From: Afipia sp. GAS231
GTDB taxonomy: Bacteria > Pseudomonadota > Alphaproteobacteria > Rhizobiales > Xanthobacteraceae
Length of the DNA: 64,000 nt
Reading direction: 5' to 3'
Assembly (NCBI RefSeq): GCF_900103365.1
Contig: NZ_LT629703.1
Location: 2,790,001-2,854,000, forward strand
A program made the translations under genes and the position numbers. Below the pieces are notes generated by a model, which saw only the letters and a list, made by a program, of their open reading frames with translations, ran no database searches and had not been told where the DNA came from. This document shows positions 1 to 8,210 of the stretch, piece by piece (position 1 is the stretch's first letter; every line of letters starts with the position of its first letter).

Positions 1-1
1 C

Positions 2-628
2 TCGATCAACGACATCTCGCAGCAGGCAGCCCATGCGGCCGGCATTGCCAGCCGCGCGGTCAGCCACGCCCGCGAAACCGACAGCACCGTTCAGGGCCTT
101 GCCAAATCTGCCGCCCGGATCGGTGAAGTCGTCGGCCTGATCAACACCATCGCGGCCCAGACCAACCTGCTGGCGCTGAACGCCACCATCGAAGCCGCCC
201 GCGCCGGTGAAGCCGGACGAGGATTCGCGGTGGTCGCTTCCGAGGTCAAATCGCTGGCAAGCCAGACCGCCAAGGCGACGGACGAAATTTCCGAGCAGAT
301 CTCCGACATCCAGAAGGTCGCCGGCGAAGCGATCGACGCCATCAAGCGCATCGGCGGCATCATCGGCGAGGTCAACGAGGTCGCGACCGCGATCGCCGCC
401 GCCGTCCAGGAACAGGGCGCCGCGACCCAGGAGATCACGCGCAGCACGCAATATGCGGCGCAGGGCACCAAGAACGTCTCCGACAACATCGTCGGCGTGA
501 AGGCCGACGCCGATGCGGCGGCCGCCGCGGCCGACGACGTCAAGAGCGCCTCCGAAACGCTGGAGACGCAGAGTCAGCAACTCGGCCATCAGGTGACGGA
601 TTTCCTCGGGAAGATTCGGGCGGCGTGA
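2..628 (+). CDS. Methyl-accepting chemotaxis protein, C-terminal part
   Basis: This is the last 208 residues of a chemotaxis receptor; the start and any sensor domain lie outside the window. The reading frame is open from base 2. It holds the conserved signalling hairpin, visible as [20 protein letters not shown] followed by [20 protein letters not shown], the tip that contacts CheA and CheW. Heptad-rich helices run on both sides ([19 protein letters not shown] and [15 protein letters not shown]). The protein ends DFLGKIRAA with no CheR/CheB-docking pentapeptide. No che genes are adjacent, so this looks like an orphan receptor. The ligand cannot be inferred. Confidence 0.93.
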   Translation, partial: SINDISQQAAHAAGIASRAVSHARETDSTVQGLAKSAARIGEVVGLINTIAAQTNLLALNATIEAARAGEAGRGFAVVASEVKSLASQTAKATDEISEQISDIQKVAGEAIDAIKRIGGIIGEVNEVATAIAAAVQEQGAATQEITRSTQYAAQGTKNVSDNIVGVKADADAAAAAADDVKSASETLETQSQQLGHQVTDFLGKIRAA

Positions 629-644
629 GGCACACGTCCTCACT

Positions 645-733
645 CGTCATGGCCGGGCTTGTCCCGGCCATCCACGACCTTCGCACCACAGGCAAGTAAG
701 ACGTGGATGCCCGGGTCAAGCCCGGGCATGACG
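645..733. repeat. Dispersed palindromic repeat, family A (copy 1)
   Basis: Two inverted segments (GGCCGGGCTTGTCCCGGCC and GCCCGGGTCAAGCCCGGGC) are joined by about 30 bases that differ between copies and are bounded by TCAT and ATGA. The same element recurs at 56907-56989. It fills the gap between the convergent chemotaxis receptor and DUF2865 genes and could fold in RNA of either strand. Confidence 0.85.
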
Positions 734-742
734 GCACCACCA

Positions 743-1387
743 TCACTCCGCCGCCACCACCGGCGCACGCTCGTACTTGGCGCGCACGCGCTCCGAGGCG
801 GGCGAGAAATTCAGCGCGGCGCCGCGTTTGTCGGCGCTGCGGCCGGCGACCACGAGGCCGTTTTCACCGGCGACGATGTCACCCTTGCGCAAGGTCGGGT
901 CGTTCTCGATCTTGACCGGGGCCAGGCCGATCTGGTCCTTGCCGTTGCAGGTGCATCCCGCCACGATCTCGGTGCGATAGCGAAACGCGTTCGGCAGCTC
1001 CGAATAGGGTTTTCCGTTATCCGTTGCCGCACCGTCGATGTTGCTGCCATAGACCACCTTGGTCTCGCTGGCCGGACAGAAACTGTTGCAGGACGCCGCA
1101 CGACTTGCATTGTCGGACGCGGCAATCGGGAAATAGCGGCCGTCGCAGGTGCGCACGCAGAACGCCTGGCCGCCGCCGGCGTAACGCGGTCGCATCTCGC
1201 CCCGCGGCGCCGGGATCGAACCATCGTCATTGGCAAACGGCAACGAGATATAGGGCTGGGGCGCCCGCCGCCCCATGGCACCGAACAGCGCCGAGAAGAA
1301 ATCCTGGGCCTGGGCTGCCGGTGCCAGCGCGGAGGCGCACAGCAGCGCCACCGCTCCCAACGCTGGTTTTCCATATCGCATGCGCAT
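743..1387 (-). CDS. DUF2865-type Cys-rich exported protein
   Basis: A 214-residue protein with a clear signal peptide (ALGAVALLCASALAPAAQAQ, cleavage near residue 28). The mature part is Cys-rich: FCVRTCDGRYFPI, then CNSFCP, then CTCNGKD, which matches the DUF2865 family of alphaproteobacterial periplasmic proteins. Function is unknown; the paired cysteines suggest disulfides in the envelope. It lies 29 bases downstream of the L,D-transpeptidase gene on the same strand, so co-transcription and an envelope role are plausible. Family assignment is from the motif pattern by eye. Confidence 0.8.
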   Translation of the reverse strand: MRMRYGKPALGAVALLCASALAPAAQAQDFFSALFGAMGRRAPQPYISLPFANDDGSIPAPRGEMRPRYAGGGQAFCVRTCDGRYFPIAASDNASRAASCNSFCPASETKVVYGSNIDGAATDNGKPYSELPNAFRYRTEIVAGCTCNGKDQIGLAPVKIENDPTLRKGDIVAGENGLVVAGRSADKRGAALNFSPASERVRAKYERAPVVAAE

Positions 1388-1416
1388 GTTCGTCTCCGTC
1401 GCTATCTCGCGAGCGC

Positions 1417-2205
1417 TCAGTGGACCTGCGGGCTCAAATTCATCGCCTGCCGGCCCGACGGCCGCGTGGTCGCGGCCGGACGCGGATGCGTTGCGGCCGG
1501 ACGAACCGTGATCGTGGTTTCGCTATCCCCGCCACGCGCCATGATCGGCGCATTGGTCGAAGCATTTTTGGGCAGCACCACGACCCTGGTCCCGACATCG
1601 ACACGGCTGAACAGGTCGCTGACATCCTCATTGGTCAGCCGGATGCAGCCACTCGAGACGAACTTGCCGATCGTGGAGGGATCGTTGGTGCCGTGAATGC
1701 GGTACTCGCTGGAGCCGAGATACATCGCCCGCGCGCCGAGCGGATTGCCGGGGCCACCGGCCATGAAGCGCGGCAGATAGGGCTGGCGCGCGATCATCTC
1801 GGCCGGCGGATGCCAGTCCGGCCACTCCGCCTTGCGCGAGATGGTCTGTACGCCGGACCAGGTGAAGCCTTCGCGACCGACGCCGACTCCATAACGAACA
1901 GCCCTGCCCTGGCCGAGCACGTAATAGAGCGCGGTGTTGCCGGTATCGATGATGACGGTGCCGGGCGCTTCCGCGGTGTTGAACGCGACTACCTGGCGGC
2001 GCAGCCGTTCCGGCACCGCACCCTCGTCGGGCGTCATCACTTCATCGGTCGGAAAGCTCTCCGGCTGGGCCGAGGCATAGCCGAGCGTCTGTGCGCCTGC
2101 CGAGGTCGAGAGCGCGAGCGGCGCCAGCATCAGGGCGCTGGCGAAGACGAGCGCGTTGGCGGCGCGCGATGGATATCGGCGGCTTGCGGCGAAATACTGT
2201 GTCAT
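1417..2205 (-). CDS. L,D-transpeptidase (YkuD/ErfK family)
   Basis: An exported cell-wall enzyme that would form 3-3 peptidoglycan cross-links or attach proteins to the wall. The YkuD catalytic signature is visible as YRIHGTND followed by SSGCIRLTNEDV, with the nucleophile Cys in SGC and the conserved His in HGT. An N-terminal hydrophobic stretch (ALVFASALMLAPLALSTSAGA) is a signal peptide or anchor. The start at 2205 (MTQYFAAS) fits that signal better than the in-frame ATG 24 bases upstream. Length is about 262 residues, normal for rhizobial members. It is the upstream partner of the DUF2865 gene. Confidence 0.9.
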   Translation of the reverse strand: MTQYFAASRRYPSRAANALVFASALMLAPLALSTSAGAQTLGYASAQPESFPTDEVMTPDEGAVPERLRRQVVAFNTAEAPGTVIIDTGNTALYYVLGQGRAVRYGVGVGREGFTWSGVQTISRKAEWPDWHPPAEMIARQPYLPRFMAGGPGNPLGARAMYLGSSEYRIHGTNDPSTIGKFVSSGCIRLTNEDVSDLFSRVDVGTRVVVLPKNASTNAPIMARGGDSETTITVRPAATHPRPAATTRPSGRQAMNLSPQVH

Positions 2206-2437
2206 GACACTGCCCCGTTGGATGCGCATCAGGTGATGCTCTGGTCAAACAACACGGTCGGGCCCCCGCAGTTCCGCACCGCTCGCTCGCGACGGCGCGG
2301 TGTCAAGCCGCGGCACGCTCACACTTCTGCGATGGAACTTTCGTGACAGCCGGACGTTGTTCGCCCCAGGTTCAGGTCGCGGGCGACGCCATTTCTATTT
2401 CTGCCGTGTCATGCCGCCTCGCGCGGGGAGAACTATT

Positions 2438-3622
2438 GTGAGTGTCGCTCCCAGCAAGCCCGTGCCCGCCAGGACGGTATCCGCCAAGCCGTTGCCCAGC
2501 GACCGTCCAAAATCCCAACCCAGGGATCGACAGTCCACCAACGCGCCGGAAGGCACGCCCCTGCCCGACAGCAAGGCCGAGACGCCCCCGGTGATCCGCC
2601 GCGCCGAGGTGGTCGCGTTCGCGCTGGTGGCGCTCCTGATGATCTGCGTCCTTGCGGTGCTCTATGTGGCGAAGGCGTTCTTTCTGCCGATCACGATGGC
2701 CTTCATTATCGGCACCATGCTGTCGCCGGCCGCGAGCCTGATGGAGCGCTGGCGGATTCCGCGTGCCGTCGCCGCCGTCCTGATCGTGATCGCGGTCGGC
2801 GCCACCGTCACCTTCATGCTCGGGCTGATCGCCTCGCCGGTGATGGAGTGGAGCAACCACCTTCCCGAGCTTGGCGCGCGGCTGAAGGAAAAGGCGCAGC
2901 TGTTCGACCGGCCGCTGGCGTTGTGGCGGGACCTGCAAATCATGCTCGGCGGGTCCGATACGCTGGCGACGTTCCAGATGCCCAAATTCGAATGGGTGCA
3001 GCCGACGCTGGAATTCCTGTCGCCGACCTTCACCGAATTCCTGCTGTTCATCCCGACCCTGATCCTGTTCATTGCCAGCTGGCGCGAGCTGCGCCGCGCC
3101 ATGATCATGAATTTCAGCGACGACCGGCCGGTGCGATTGCGCACGCTTCGGATTCTCAACGAAATCGAGGAGCATCTCGGCAACTACCTGTTGATGGTGA
3201 CGATGATCAATGTCGGCGTCGGCATCCTTACCGGAATCATCTGCGTGGCGACGGGAATGCCCAATCCGGCCGGCCTGGGCGCGATGGCCGCAACGCTGAA
3301 CTACATTCCGATCATCGGCCCGATCGCAACGTTTGCGATCCTGGTCGTGGTCGGCCTCGTCACCTTTCCGACCCTCGGTAGCGGTTTGCTGGCAGCCGCG
3401 GCCTTTGCCGCGCTGACCTTCCTCGAAGGCCATTTCGTCACGCCGACGATCATCGGCCGCAGGCTGGCGCTGAATGCGCTGGCGGTCTTCCTGGCGCTGG
3501 CGTTCTGGACCTGGCTGTGGGGTCCGATGGGCGCGTTCCTGTCGTCGCCGCTTCTGATCGTGGCGTTGATCGTCAAGGACCATTTGACGCCGGTCAATTC
3601 GCCGCAGTTGCCGCAGGATTAG
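2438..3622 (+). CDS. AI-2E family transporter (PerM-like permease)
   Basis: A polytopic membrane protein of about 394 residues with roughly seven to eight hydrophobic segments and the family hallmarks LNYIPIIGPI and EGHFVTPTIIGRRL in its second half. The family includes TqsA and sodium/proton antiporters, so the substrate cannot be stated. I chose the GTG at 2438 because GGGGAG sits seven bases upstream. An in-frame ATG at 2411 and a longer extension to 2300 also exist, but the upstream residues look non-coding. The first 55 residues are Pro-rich and cytoplasmic. It is divergent from the L,D-transpeptidase. Confidence 0.9.
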   Translation: MSVAPSKPVPARTVSAKPLPSDRPKSQPRDRQSTNAPEGTPLPDSKAETPPVIRRAEVVAFALVALLMICVLAVLYVAKAFFLPITMAFIIGTMLSPAASLMERWRIPRAVAAVLIVIAVGATVTFMLGLIASPVMEWSNHLPELGARLKEKAQLFDRPLALWRDLQIMLGGSDTLATFQMPKFEWVQPTLEFLSPTFTEFLLFIPTLILFIASWRELRRAMIMNFSDDRPVRLRTLRILNEIEEHLGNYLLMVTMINVGVGILTGIICVATGMPNPAGLGAMAATLNYIPIIGPIATFAILVVVGLVTFPTLGSGLLAAAAFAALTFLEGHFVTPTIIGRRLALNALAVFLALAFWTWLWGPMGAFLSSPLLIVALIVKDHLTPVNSPQLPQD

Positions 3623-3625
3623 CAT

Positions 3626-3674
3626 AGCGTTTTCAAGCGAAGTGGGACCGGTTCGCATGAAGAAAACGCGTCAG
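3626..3674. repeat. Dispersed repeat, family B (copy 1)
   Basis: Imperfect palindrome running from AGCGTTTTCAAGCGAAGTGG to GAAGAAAACGCGTCA with ACCGGTTCGC at its centre. Related copies occur at 14328-14377, 28719-28763, 32897-32948 and 55923-55978. It begins just after the stop codon of the AI-2E family gene. Confidence 0.85.
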
Positions 3675-3786
3675 ACATAAACTCTTCGGTTCCGGATTGG
3701 AACTTCCCGCGCAACGGGACGTTTTTCTCCCAGCAAACCGCAAGCTTTCGATATCGCACACCGATGGCGAGATTGGATTGAAAAAC

Positions 3787-4116
3787 ATGACCGACAACTA
3801 TGAACGTCTGGAAAAGGATGTAACCGCCGTGAAAAACGGTATCGCAGCCCTGACCGACCAGATCACCGACGCGCTCAACAGCTTTGCCGGCACCGCCACC
3901 AAGCAGGCGCGGCGCGGCTACAAGCAGGCCCGCGCCAGTGCGGAATCGACCATGGACGACATGTCGGAGCGCGGCAGCGCCATGATGGATGCGGCGCATG
4001 ACGCCGCCTCGTCGATCGAGGAGACGCTGGAGGAGGTCATCACGCAGCGCCCGCTGGCGACGGTGGGACTTGCGATCGGCCTCGGCTTCCTGATCGGCGC
4101 GACGTGGCGCCGGTAA
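3787..4116 (+). CDS. DUF883/ElaB-YqjD-like membrane-anchored protein
   Basis: A 109-residue protein with a long amphipathic, probably coiled-coil region (residues 1-80, Ala, Glu and Lys rich) and one C-terminal membrane segment (LATVGLAIGLGFLIGATWRR). This is the architecture of the ElaB/YgaM/YqjD family, which in enteric bacteria is tail-anchored and can bind ribosomes; whether that applies here is unknown. The ATG at 3787 (MTDNYERLEK) gives the usual family length. A frame extension to 3697 runs into the upstream repeat and is unlikely. It is followed by a holin-like membrane gene, a pairing common in Bradyrhizobium. Confidence 0.8.
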   Translation: MTDNYERLEKDVTAVKNGIAALTDQITDALNSFAGTATKQARRGYKQARASAESTMDDMSERGSAMMDAAHDAASSIEETLEEVITQRPLATVGLAIGLGFLIGATWRR

Positions 4117-4235
4117 CTTGAGGCCGAAAGGCACGACAATGACGCGCGCCAGCAAACCGGACTTGATCACACGATGGCGCCGCTGGCGCGCCGCCGTCGC
4201 TTTTGTTGACGCTCTTTTCAAATCGAGGCGGGTCC

Positions 4236-4679
4236 ATGTTTCAGCGAATGATCGACGACTTCAAGGATTCGACCGGTACCGCTCTTCGGCTGACCTCGCT
4301 GGCGGCGGCCGCGATGCTGGCGCTGTTCGTCAGCACCTCGTTCCTGTGCGCAGCGGTGTTCATCGTCGTCCTGGATAAATATGGTCCGGTGCAGGCCTGC
4401 TTCACCGGGGCCGCGATCTTCTTCGTGGTCACGATGATTGCGGCGATCAGCTACATGGTGCGCAAGAACCAGATCAAGGTTCGCGCCGAACAGGCCGCCA
4501 AATCCACCGCGCAAACCCTGCTCGCCGACCCGATGCTGGTCGCCGCCGGCATCCAGGTGGTGCGTGCCATCGGCGTCAAGAAGCTGATCCCGATTCTCGC
4601 CGTCGGCGGGCTGGCGCTGGGCTTGATGATGAGCCGCAGCACGGCAGGAACGAGCGCGAGCGAAGCGCCGGCGGAGTAA
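4236..4679 (+). CDS. Phage-holin-superfamily-like small membrane protein
   Basis: A 147-residue protein with two adjacent transmembrane segments (about residues 18-45 and 50-75) and a third hydrophobic stretch near the C-terminus (LIPILAVGGLALGLMMS). It resembles the chromosomal 'phage holin family' proteins found next to DUF883-like genes; no lysis gene is nearby, so a phage role is unlikely. The ATG at 4236 follows GAGGCGGG, a better start than the TTG at 4203. It probably forms a two-gene unit with the preceding gene. Function is unknown. Confidence 0.7.
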   Translation: MFQRMIDDFKDSTGTALRLTSLAAAAMLALFVSTSFLCAAVFIVVLDKYGPVQACFTGAAIFFVVTMIAAISYMVRKNQIKVRAEQAAKSTAQTLLADPMLVAAGIQVVRAIGVKKLIPILAVGGLALGLMMSRSTAGTSASEAPAE

Positions 4680-4703
4680 TTTCGTTATTGCGATACCGAT
4701 CTT

Positions 4704-5053
4704 ATAGCCCGGATGAGCGAAGCGATATCCGGGGCGATGCTGGAGTGACCCCGGATGTCGCGGAGTCTGTCATCGGGCGGGCATTCGCCCGACCCGTTGG
4801 CTCATCAGGGCTACGAAGTTGCGGGGGGACGCTCGATCTCTCCCCGTCATTGCGAGCGTAGCGAAGCAATCCATTCTTTCTTTGTGCGGCACGATGGATT
4901 GCTTCGCTGCGCTCGCAATGACGGCGGAGGGACCGGCGGCTTCCCACACTCGTCGTCCCCCGCGAAGGCGGGGGGATCCAGTACGCCGCGGCCCGTCGGT
5001 TCAATCACTCTGCCTCTGGAATACTGGGTCGCCCGGTCAAGCCGGGCGATGAC
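4704..5053. repeat. Cluster of three different dispersed repeats in a 490-bp gene-free gap
   Basis: The gap 4680-5168 contains no convincing gene. It holds three elements end to end. 4704-4815 carries AGCCCGGATGAGCGAAGCGA and ends in a complementary CTCATCAGGGCT. 4845-4923 is family C, with CATTGCGAGCGTAGCGAAGC opposed to GCTTCGCTGCGCTCGCAATG. 4950-5053 is family D, with CCCCCGCGAAGGCGGGGG and then GGAATACTGGGTCGCCCGG opposed to CCGGGCGATGACAG. Family C recurs at 10152-10237, and the right half of family D recurs at 43108-43153. Confidence 0.85.
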
Positions 5054-5168
5054 AGTTGAATATGCGTTTACGTTCTCGCGGCGCGATGCGCGCCCGAAGT
5101 TTTGCAAGAAAACCTTGCCCTCGAAATCAGAGGGCGCAGGGAAGACCGGGTGCGCGCCGCGCGCCAGC

Positions 5169-5558
5169 TCAGGTCACACAACGGCCGGGCTGCAGCAGCT
5201 TTGCGACCTCGGTCAAAACGCTGACCACGGGCTCGCAGGCGATGGCCGTTTTGCCGCCTCCGGATTTCATCATCGAGGGAACCGGGCGGTCGCGCGCTTC
5301 TTCCTTGACGGCGGGCATGCGCACCAGCACCGAGGTGTCCGGCATGCCATTGATCCGCAGCGCAAAAGTCTGGGTCTGCGCCGGCGCCGGCTTGACCGCA
5401 TCGCGATCGGCCTTGGCGGCGCGGTTGATGCCGGTCTCGGGCGCCGCGGAGGCGGCTTGCCCCATGCCGGTGAGGTCATGGCCGAACGCCAGTTGCACTG
5501 CACCGCACGCGACCGAAATCGCGAGCGCGCCGAAAATGGCTCTGGAAATCTGTGACAT
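5169..5558 (-). CDS. Small exported protein of unknown function
   Basis: A 129-residue protein with a hydrophobic N-terminus (ISRAIFGALAISVACGAVQL) that should act as a signal peptide or anchor. The middle is Ala, Lys and Asp rich and probably disordered. The C-terminal half (FALRINGMPDTSVLVRM, then IACEPVVSVLTEVAKLLQPG and RCVT) looks like a small folded domain with two cysteines that could pair. I do not recognise the family. The ATG at 5558 has GAGGG 11 bases upstream; the longer frame to 5633 lacks support. It stands alone, flanked by repeats and a terminator-like hairpin. Confidence 0.6.
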   Translation of the reverse strand: MSQISRAIFGALAISVACGAVQLAFGHDLTGMGQAASAAPETGINRAAKADRDAVKPAPAQTQTFALRINGMPDTSVLVRMPAVKEEARDRPVPSMMKSGGGKTAIACEPVVSVLTEVAKLLQPGRCVT

Positions 5559-5740
5559 GGCGGTTTGTCCCTCGCCCCATTGGCGATCGGACCAACAACG
5601 CGGCTCGAAGCAACCCGGTTCGGGAACCCGCAATCACTTAACCGTGTACGAAAAAATTTGCGGCCTGCGGGAACGAGTTTTGGAGCTCCGCGTAATCCCG
5701 GCAGCCGGTTATTCCCCCTGCCCCATTGACCGGCGACGTA

Positions 5741-5779
5741 GGGCGCGAGCGTGGTGATGCCGCTCGCGCCCTTCTTTTT
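5741..5779 (+). terminator. Rho-independent terminator-like hairpin
   Basis: GGGCGCGAGCG pairs with CGCTCGCGCCC across a nine-base loop, and CTTCTTTTTT follows on the plus strand. It lies just past the stop codon of the minus-strand DUF2306 gene. The T-run is on the plus strand, so it would block plus-strand transcription entering that gene antisense, with weaker action on the DUF2306 message itself. Confidence 0.6.
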
Positions 5780-5789
5780 TCTGCGCAAA

Positions 5790-6434
5790 TCAGGCCGTCG
5801 CAGGCGCCGCCGGACGGCGCAATGCCTGTGTCATCGAATAGAGCGCCACAACGATCAGGTTCGGTATCCAGGAGGTGTAAGCGAGCCATACCGACATCGC
5901 CGAATAGCTCGGGAATCCCAGCGCGAGCCCGATCGGAATTTGCAGACGCAAGGTCACCGCGCCGAAGGTCATCGCGTAGCTGAAGCGCATCAACAGGCGA
6001 TGGAGCGCGAATTGGCGCTGCACCGCGGCGCGCCAGGCACCAAGCGTCGTACCGATCCACAGCACCGCCAGAATGCCGAAGCCAAATCCCGCGACCGGGC
6101 CGCCGGACGCATAGAGCGAAGTGGCCAGCCCCCCAGTCCCGGCAACGACGCAGGCTGCGACATAGACGCGGCCCGACCAGCGATGCGCTTGCGGATATTT
6201 CGCGCGAATTCCCGGAAAGAACTGCAACGGTCCGAGCAGAAGAGCCACGGGCGCGACCAGCATATGCATCAGCGCCTGGATCGGCACCTGCGTAATGACG
6301 GCGCGGATTTTCGGGTCGACGTCGAGCCAGCTGTCAACGATCACGCCGGAGTAGCGAAGCGAATAAAGAGCCACGCCTGCGGCCAGAACAGCCATGATTG
6401 CGCGGGCGGACCGCGCCGCATACTTCCCAGCCAT
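5790..6434 (-). CDS. DUF2306 family membrane protein
   Basis: A polytopic protein of about 214 residues with six or so hydrophobic segments. The motifs GPLQFFPGIRAKYPQAHRW and GRVYV are the DUF2306 signature (predicted membrane protein, four or more TM helices); the biochemical role is unknown. The ATG at 6434 is taken as start. A TTG at 6467 would add 11 residues that fall inside the operator described at 6452-6500. It is transcribed away from a TetR-family gene and is the likely target of that regulator. Confidence 0.85.
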   Translation of the reverse strand: MAGKYAARSARAIMAVLAAGVALYSLRYSGVIVDSWLDVDPKIRAVITQVPIQALMHMLVAPVALLLGPLQFFPGIRAKYPQAHRWSGRVYVAACVVAGTGGLATSLYASGGPVAGFGFGILAVLWIGTTLGAWRAAVQRQFALHRLLMRFSYAMTFGAVTLRLQIPIGLALGFPSYSAMSVWLAYTSWIPNLIVVALYSMTQALRRPAAPATA

Positions 6435-6451
6435 GAGTTTACCCGCTATGA

Positions 6452-6500
6452 TCTTAACAGTGTTCAATTAAACTAGGACTCGATTTGAACAGTGTCAAGA
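6452..6500. promoter_or_regulatory. Paired operator sites between DUF2306 and TetR genes
   Basis: TCTTAACAGTGTTCAA (6452-6467) and TTGAACAGTGTCAAGA (6485-6500) are inverted copies matching at 14 of 16 positions. Each also contains its own near-palindrome AACAGTGT. They lie at the two divergent gene starts, and the second overlaps the TTG start of the TetR gene. This geometry is classic for a TetR-type repressor controlling itself and its neighbour; binding itself is inferred. Confidence 0.65.
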
Positions 6501-7153
6501 TTGAACCTGGCCGGCGCAAGTCGAAGAAGCCGGCCAGGAAGACCTATCATCACGGTGACCTGCGCCGTCAGCTCGTCGCCGCGGCCGAGCAGATCATCGT
6601 GGAGCGCGGCGTCGAGGGCTTCACGCTGCGCGAGGCGGCACGCCGCGTCGGTGTTTCGCCCGCCGCCCCATCGCACCATTTCAAGGACGCCAAGGGGCTG
6701 CTGACCGAAGTGGCTCTGCTCGGCTTTCGCGACTTCGGAGAAGCACTGGCAGCAGCCGATAAGCGGGGCGGCAAGGATCCCATGCGGCGGCTCTACCAGC
6801 AGGGGGAGGCTTATGTACGGTTCGCGCTCAAATATCCGGCGCGTTTCCAGCTCATGTTCCGCATCGATAAGCATGACCACACCAATGTCGAGTTCGTGCG
6901 CGTCTCCCAGCGGTCCTTTGGCATCCTCGAAGACGCAGTCCGCGCCGCCACCGGCACCTCAGCGGATCAGGAATTGAGCCCTGACGGGAAGGGCTTGCTG
7001 ATGGCCGTCTGGTCGATGGTGCATGGGTACTGCCATCTCGCCTTTGGCGGCGAACTCAGCAATCCTGCGCGCGGGGGTGGCGGCAATGACGTGATCCTAG
7101 AGACCCTCTTGCCGCTGCTGCTCAAACATCTGCCATCGCCATCCAGGAGATGA
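6485..7153 (+). CDS. TetR/AcrR family regulator with WHG-type C-terminal domain
   Basis: A 222-residue one-component repressor. The N-terminal helix-turn-helix is clear (TLREAARRVGVSPAAPSHHF, residues 47-66), after the usual YHHGDLRRQLVAAAEQII helix. The C-terminal part matches the WHG ligand-binding domain (AVWSMVHGYCHLAFGG). The start is TTG: an in-frame stop lies 30 bases upstream, no ATG or GTG occurs before the HTH, and AGGA is six bases before the TTG. The weak start overlapping an operator fits tight autoregulation. The probable target is the divergent DUF2306 gene; the inducer is unknown. Confidence 0.9.
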   Translation: MNSVKIEPGRRKSKKPARKTYHHGDLRRQLVAAAEQIIVERGVEGFTLREAARRVGVSPAAPSHHFKDAKGLLTEVALLGFRDFGEALAAADKRGGKDPMRRLYQQGEAYVRFALKYPARFQLMFRIDKHDHTNVEFVRVSQRSFGILEDAVRAATGTSADQELSPDGKGLLMAVWSMVHGYCHLAFGGELSNPARGGGGNDVILETLLPLLLKHLPSPSRR

Positions 7154-7238
7154 TGTCTTCGCAGTCTAGCCGGCGGGACGCAGGCGTCATGCCGGTCGAG
7201 GCAAGTACATCACCGCGCCGGCAAATCGTTCGGGCCGT

Positions 7239-7715
7239 TCAGAGCAGCCGCGTGCGGATGGCTTCCTCGACGGCGGCGAGTTCGCGATTGGCCTTGAACA
7301 GCTGATTTTCGGCGGCCTGCGCGCGAAACTCCGCCGCGGTGGCGTAGTCTTCGGCGGACAAGATCCGCTTCTCGGCATGCTTCAATGCCCGGGTCGCTTC
7401 CTGAAGCCGGCGATTGAGTTCGGTGATGGTTTCGAGCTGCGCGCGTTCGGCGGCTTCCTTCTGCCGTTCCGCCAGAACCAGTTTTTCGGCCAGGCTCTTG
7501 CACAACGACTGGGCGTTGGCCTCTCGCTCGCGCGCGTGGTTTTCCATGCTGTCGAAGAGTTCGGCGGCCTGGTTGACCAGGTCCAGCGCGGTCTCGCCAT
7601 AGTCCTCTTCGTCGGACCGGGGGAACCTGAGAACGTTCTCCCTTTCCCGGCTCGAAGATCGGTCCCGATAATCCCAGATATCCTCGCGGAGCTGCTGATT
7701 GCTTCGGTACGCCAT
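7239..7715 (-). CDS. Hypothetical coiled-coil protein
   Basis: A 158-residue soluble protein. The first 40 residues are Arg, Ser and Glu rich (YRDRSSSRERENVLRF). Residues 45-155 are almost wholly helical heptads (EREANAQSLCKSLAEKLVLA, RRLQEATRALKHAEKRIL), predicting a long coiled coil. No catalytic motif, signal peptide or membrane segment is seen. I do not recognise a named family. It is monocistronic, between the TetR gene (convergent) and a small minus-strand gene. Confidence 0.65.
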   Translation of the reverse strand: MAYRSNQQLREDIWDYRDRSSSRERENVLRFPRSDEEDYGETALDLVNQAAELFDSMENHAREREANAQSLCKSLAEKLVLAERQKEAAERAQLETITELNRRLQEATRALKHAEKRILSAEDYATAAEFRAQAAENQLFKANRELAAVEEAIRTRLL

Positions 7716-7818
7716 GTGCGTGCGGCCTTTTACTGAACACCAGAGCCGAAAAACTATCGCAACATGGTAAAGGCGGCGTTAATCGGCACCGGCCCGGGCG
7801 ACACACCGGGGTGCCCGG

Positions 7819-7889
7819 ATCATCCGATGTGCCGCGGCTTCATCAGAGGTGGCATCATCCGATGTGCCCCTGGCATTATCCGATGTGCC
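7819..7889. repeat. Three spaced copies of a 15-bp motif at a gene 3' end
   Basis: ATCATCCGATGTGCC occurs at 7819-7833 and 7854-7868, and as ATTATCCGATGTGCC at 7875-7889. The last copy contains the final codons and stop of the small gene at 7876-8055. The spacings (35 and 21 bases) are irregular, so this looks like local duplication of the 3' end rather than a microsatellite. Confidence 0.8.
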
Positions 7890-8055
7890 ATTGGCCCTTG
7901 TGAATATCGAACTTGATCGCGCCTTCGTCGCGCATTTTCAGCAGCAGGGACTGGCAGGCTTCCTGGTTCGGCAGGTTCGCACGCTTCATGACTTCATAGA
8001 TCTTGAGCGGTTTCTCGCGTAGCGCCGTCAGGATTTTCTCGCGATCATTGAGCAT
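7876..8055 (-). CDS. Small hypothetical protein with winged-helix-like fold
   Basis: A 59-residue protein (MLNDREKILTALREKPLKIY at its start). The sequence reads like a compact winged helix: a first helix (REKILTALREKP), a helix-turn-helix-like middle (IYEVMKRANLPNQEACQSLL) and a wing (GAIKFDIHKGQWHIG). The start at 8055 has AGGGGG nine bases upstream, and the longer frame upstream is not supported. A role as a small DNA-binding or adaptor protein is an inference from shape only. Extra copies of its terminal codons follow the stop. Confidence 0.6.
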   Translation of the reverse strand: MLNDREKILTALREKPLKIYEVMKRANLPNQEACQSLLLKMRDEGAIKFDIHKGQWHIG

Positions 8056-8210
8056 GTCTTTTCCCCCTGCCGATACCGGCTGTGCAGCGCCGGCACGATG
8101 TGCCGATCCGCCGCTACGTGATGCCTCTATAGGCTTCTGTGCAAGACAATCCCGACCCAAATTATGGCAAGTCATGGGCAATCGGTCGAGGGATCAGCCG
8201 GCGCCACGGA

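Noticed and set aside
4118..4378. Small frame starting MRPKGTTMTRASK between the DUF883-like and holin-like genes
   Set aside because: After about 30 residues it runs out of frame through the holin-like gene, and it has no homology-like features.
4236..4679. Prophage remnant because of the holin-like protein
   Set aside because: No other phage gene is nearby, and this family is common as a chromosomal pair with DUF883-like genes.
7819..7889. CRISPR-like array
   Set aside because: Only three 15-base copies with uneven short gaps and no cas gene; explained as local duplication.
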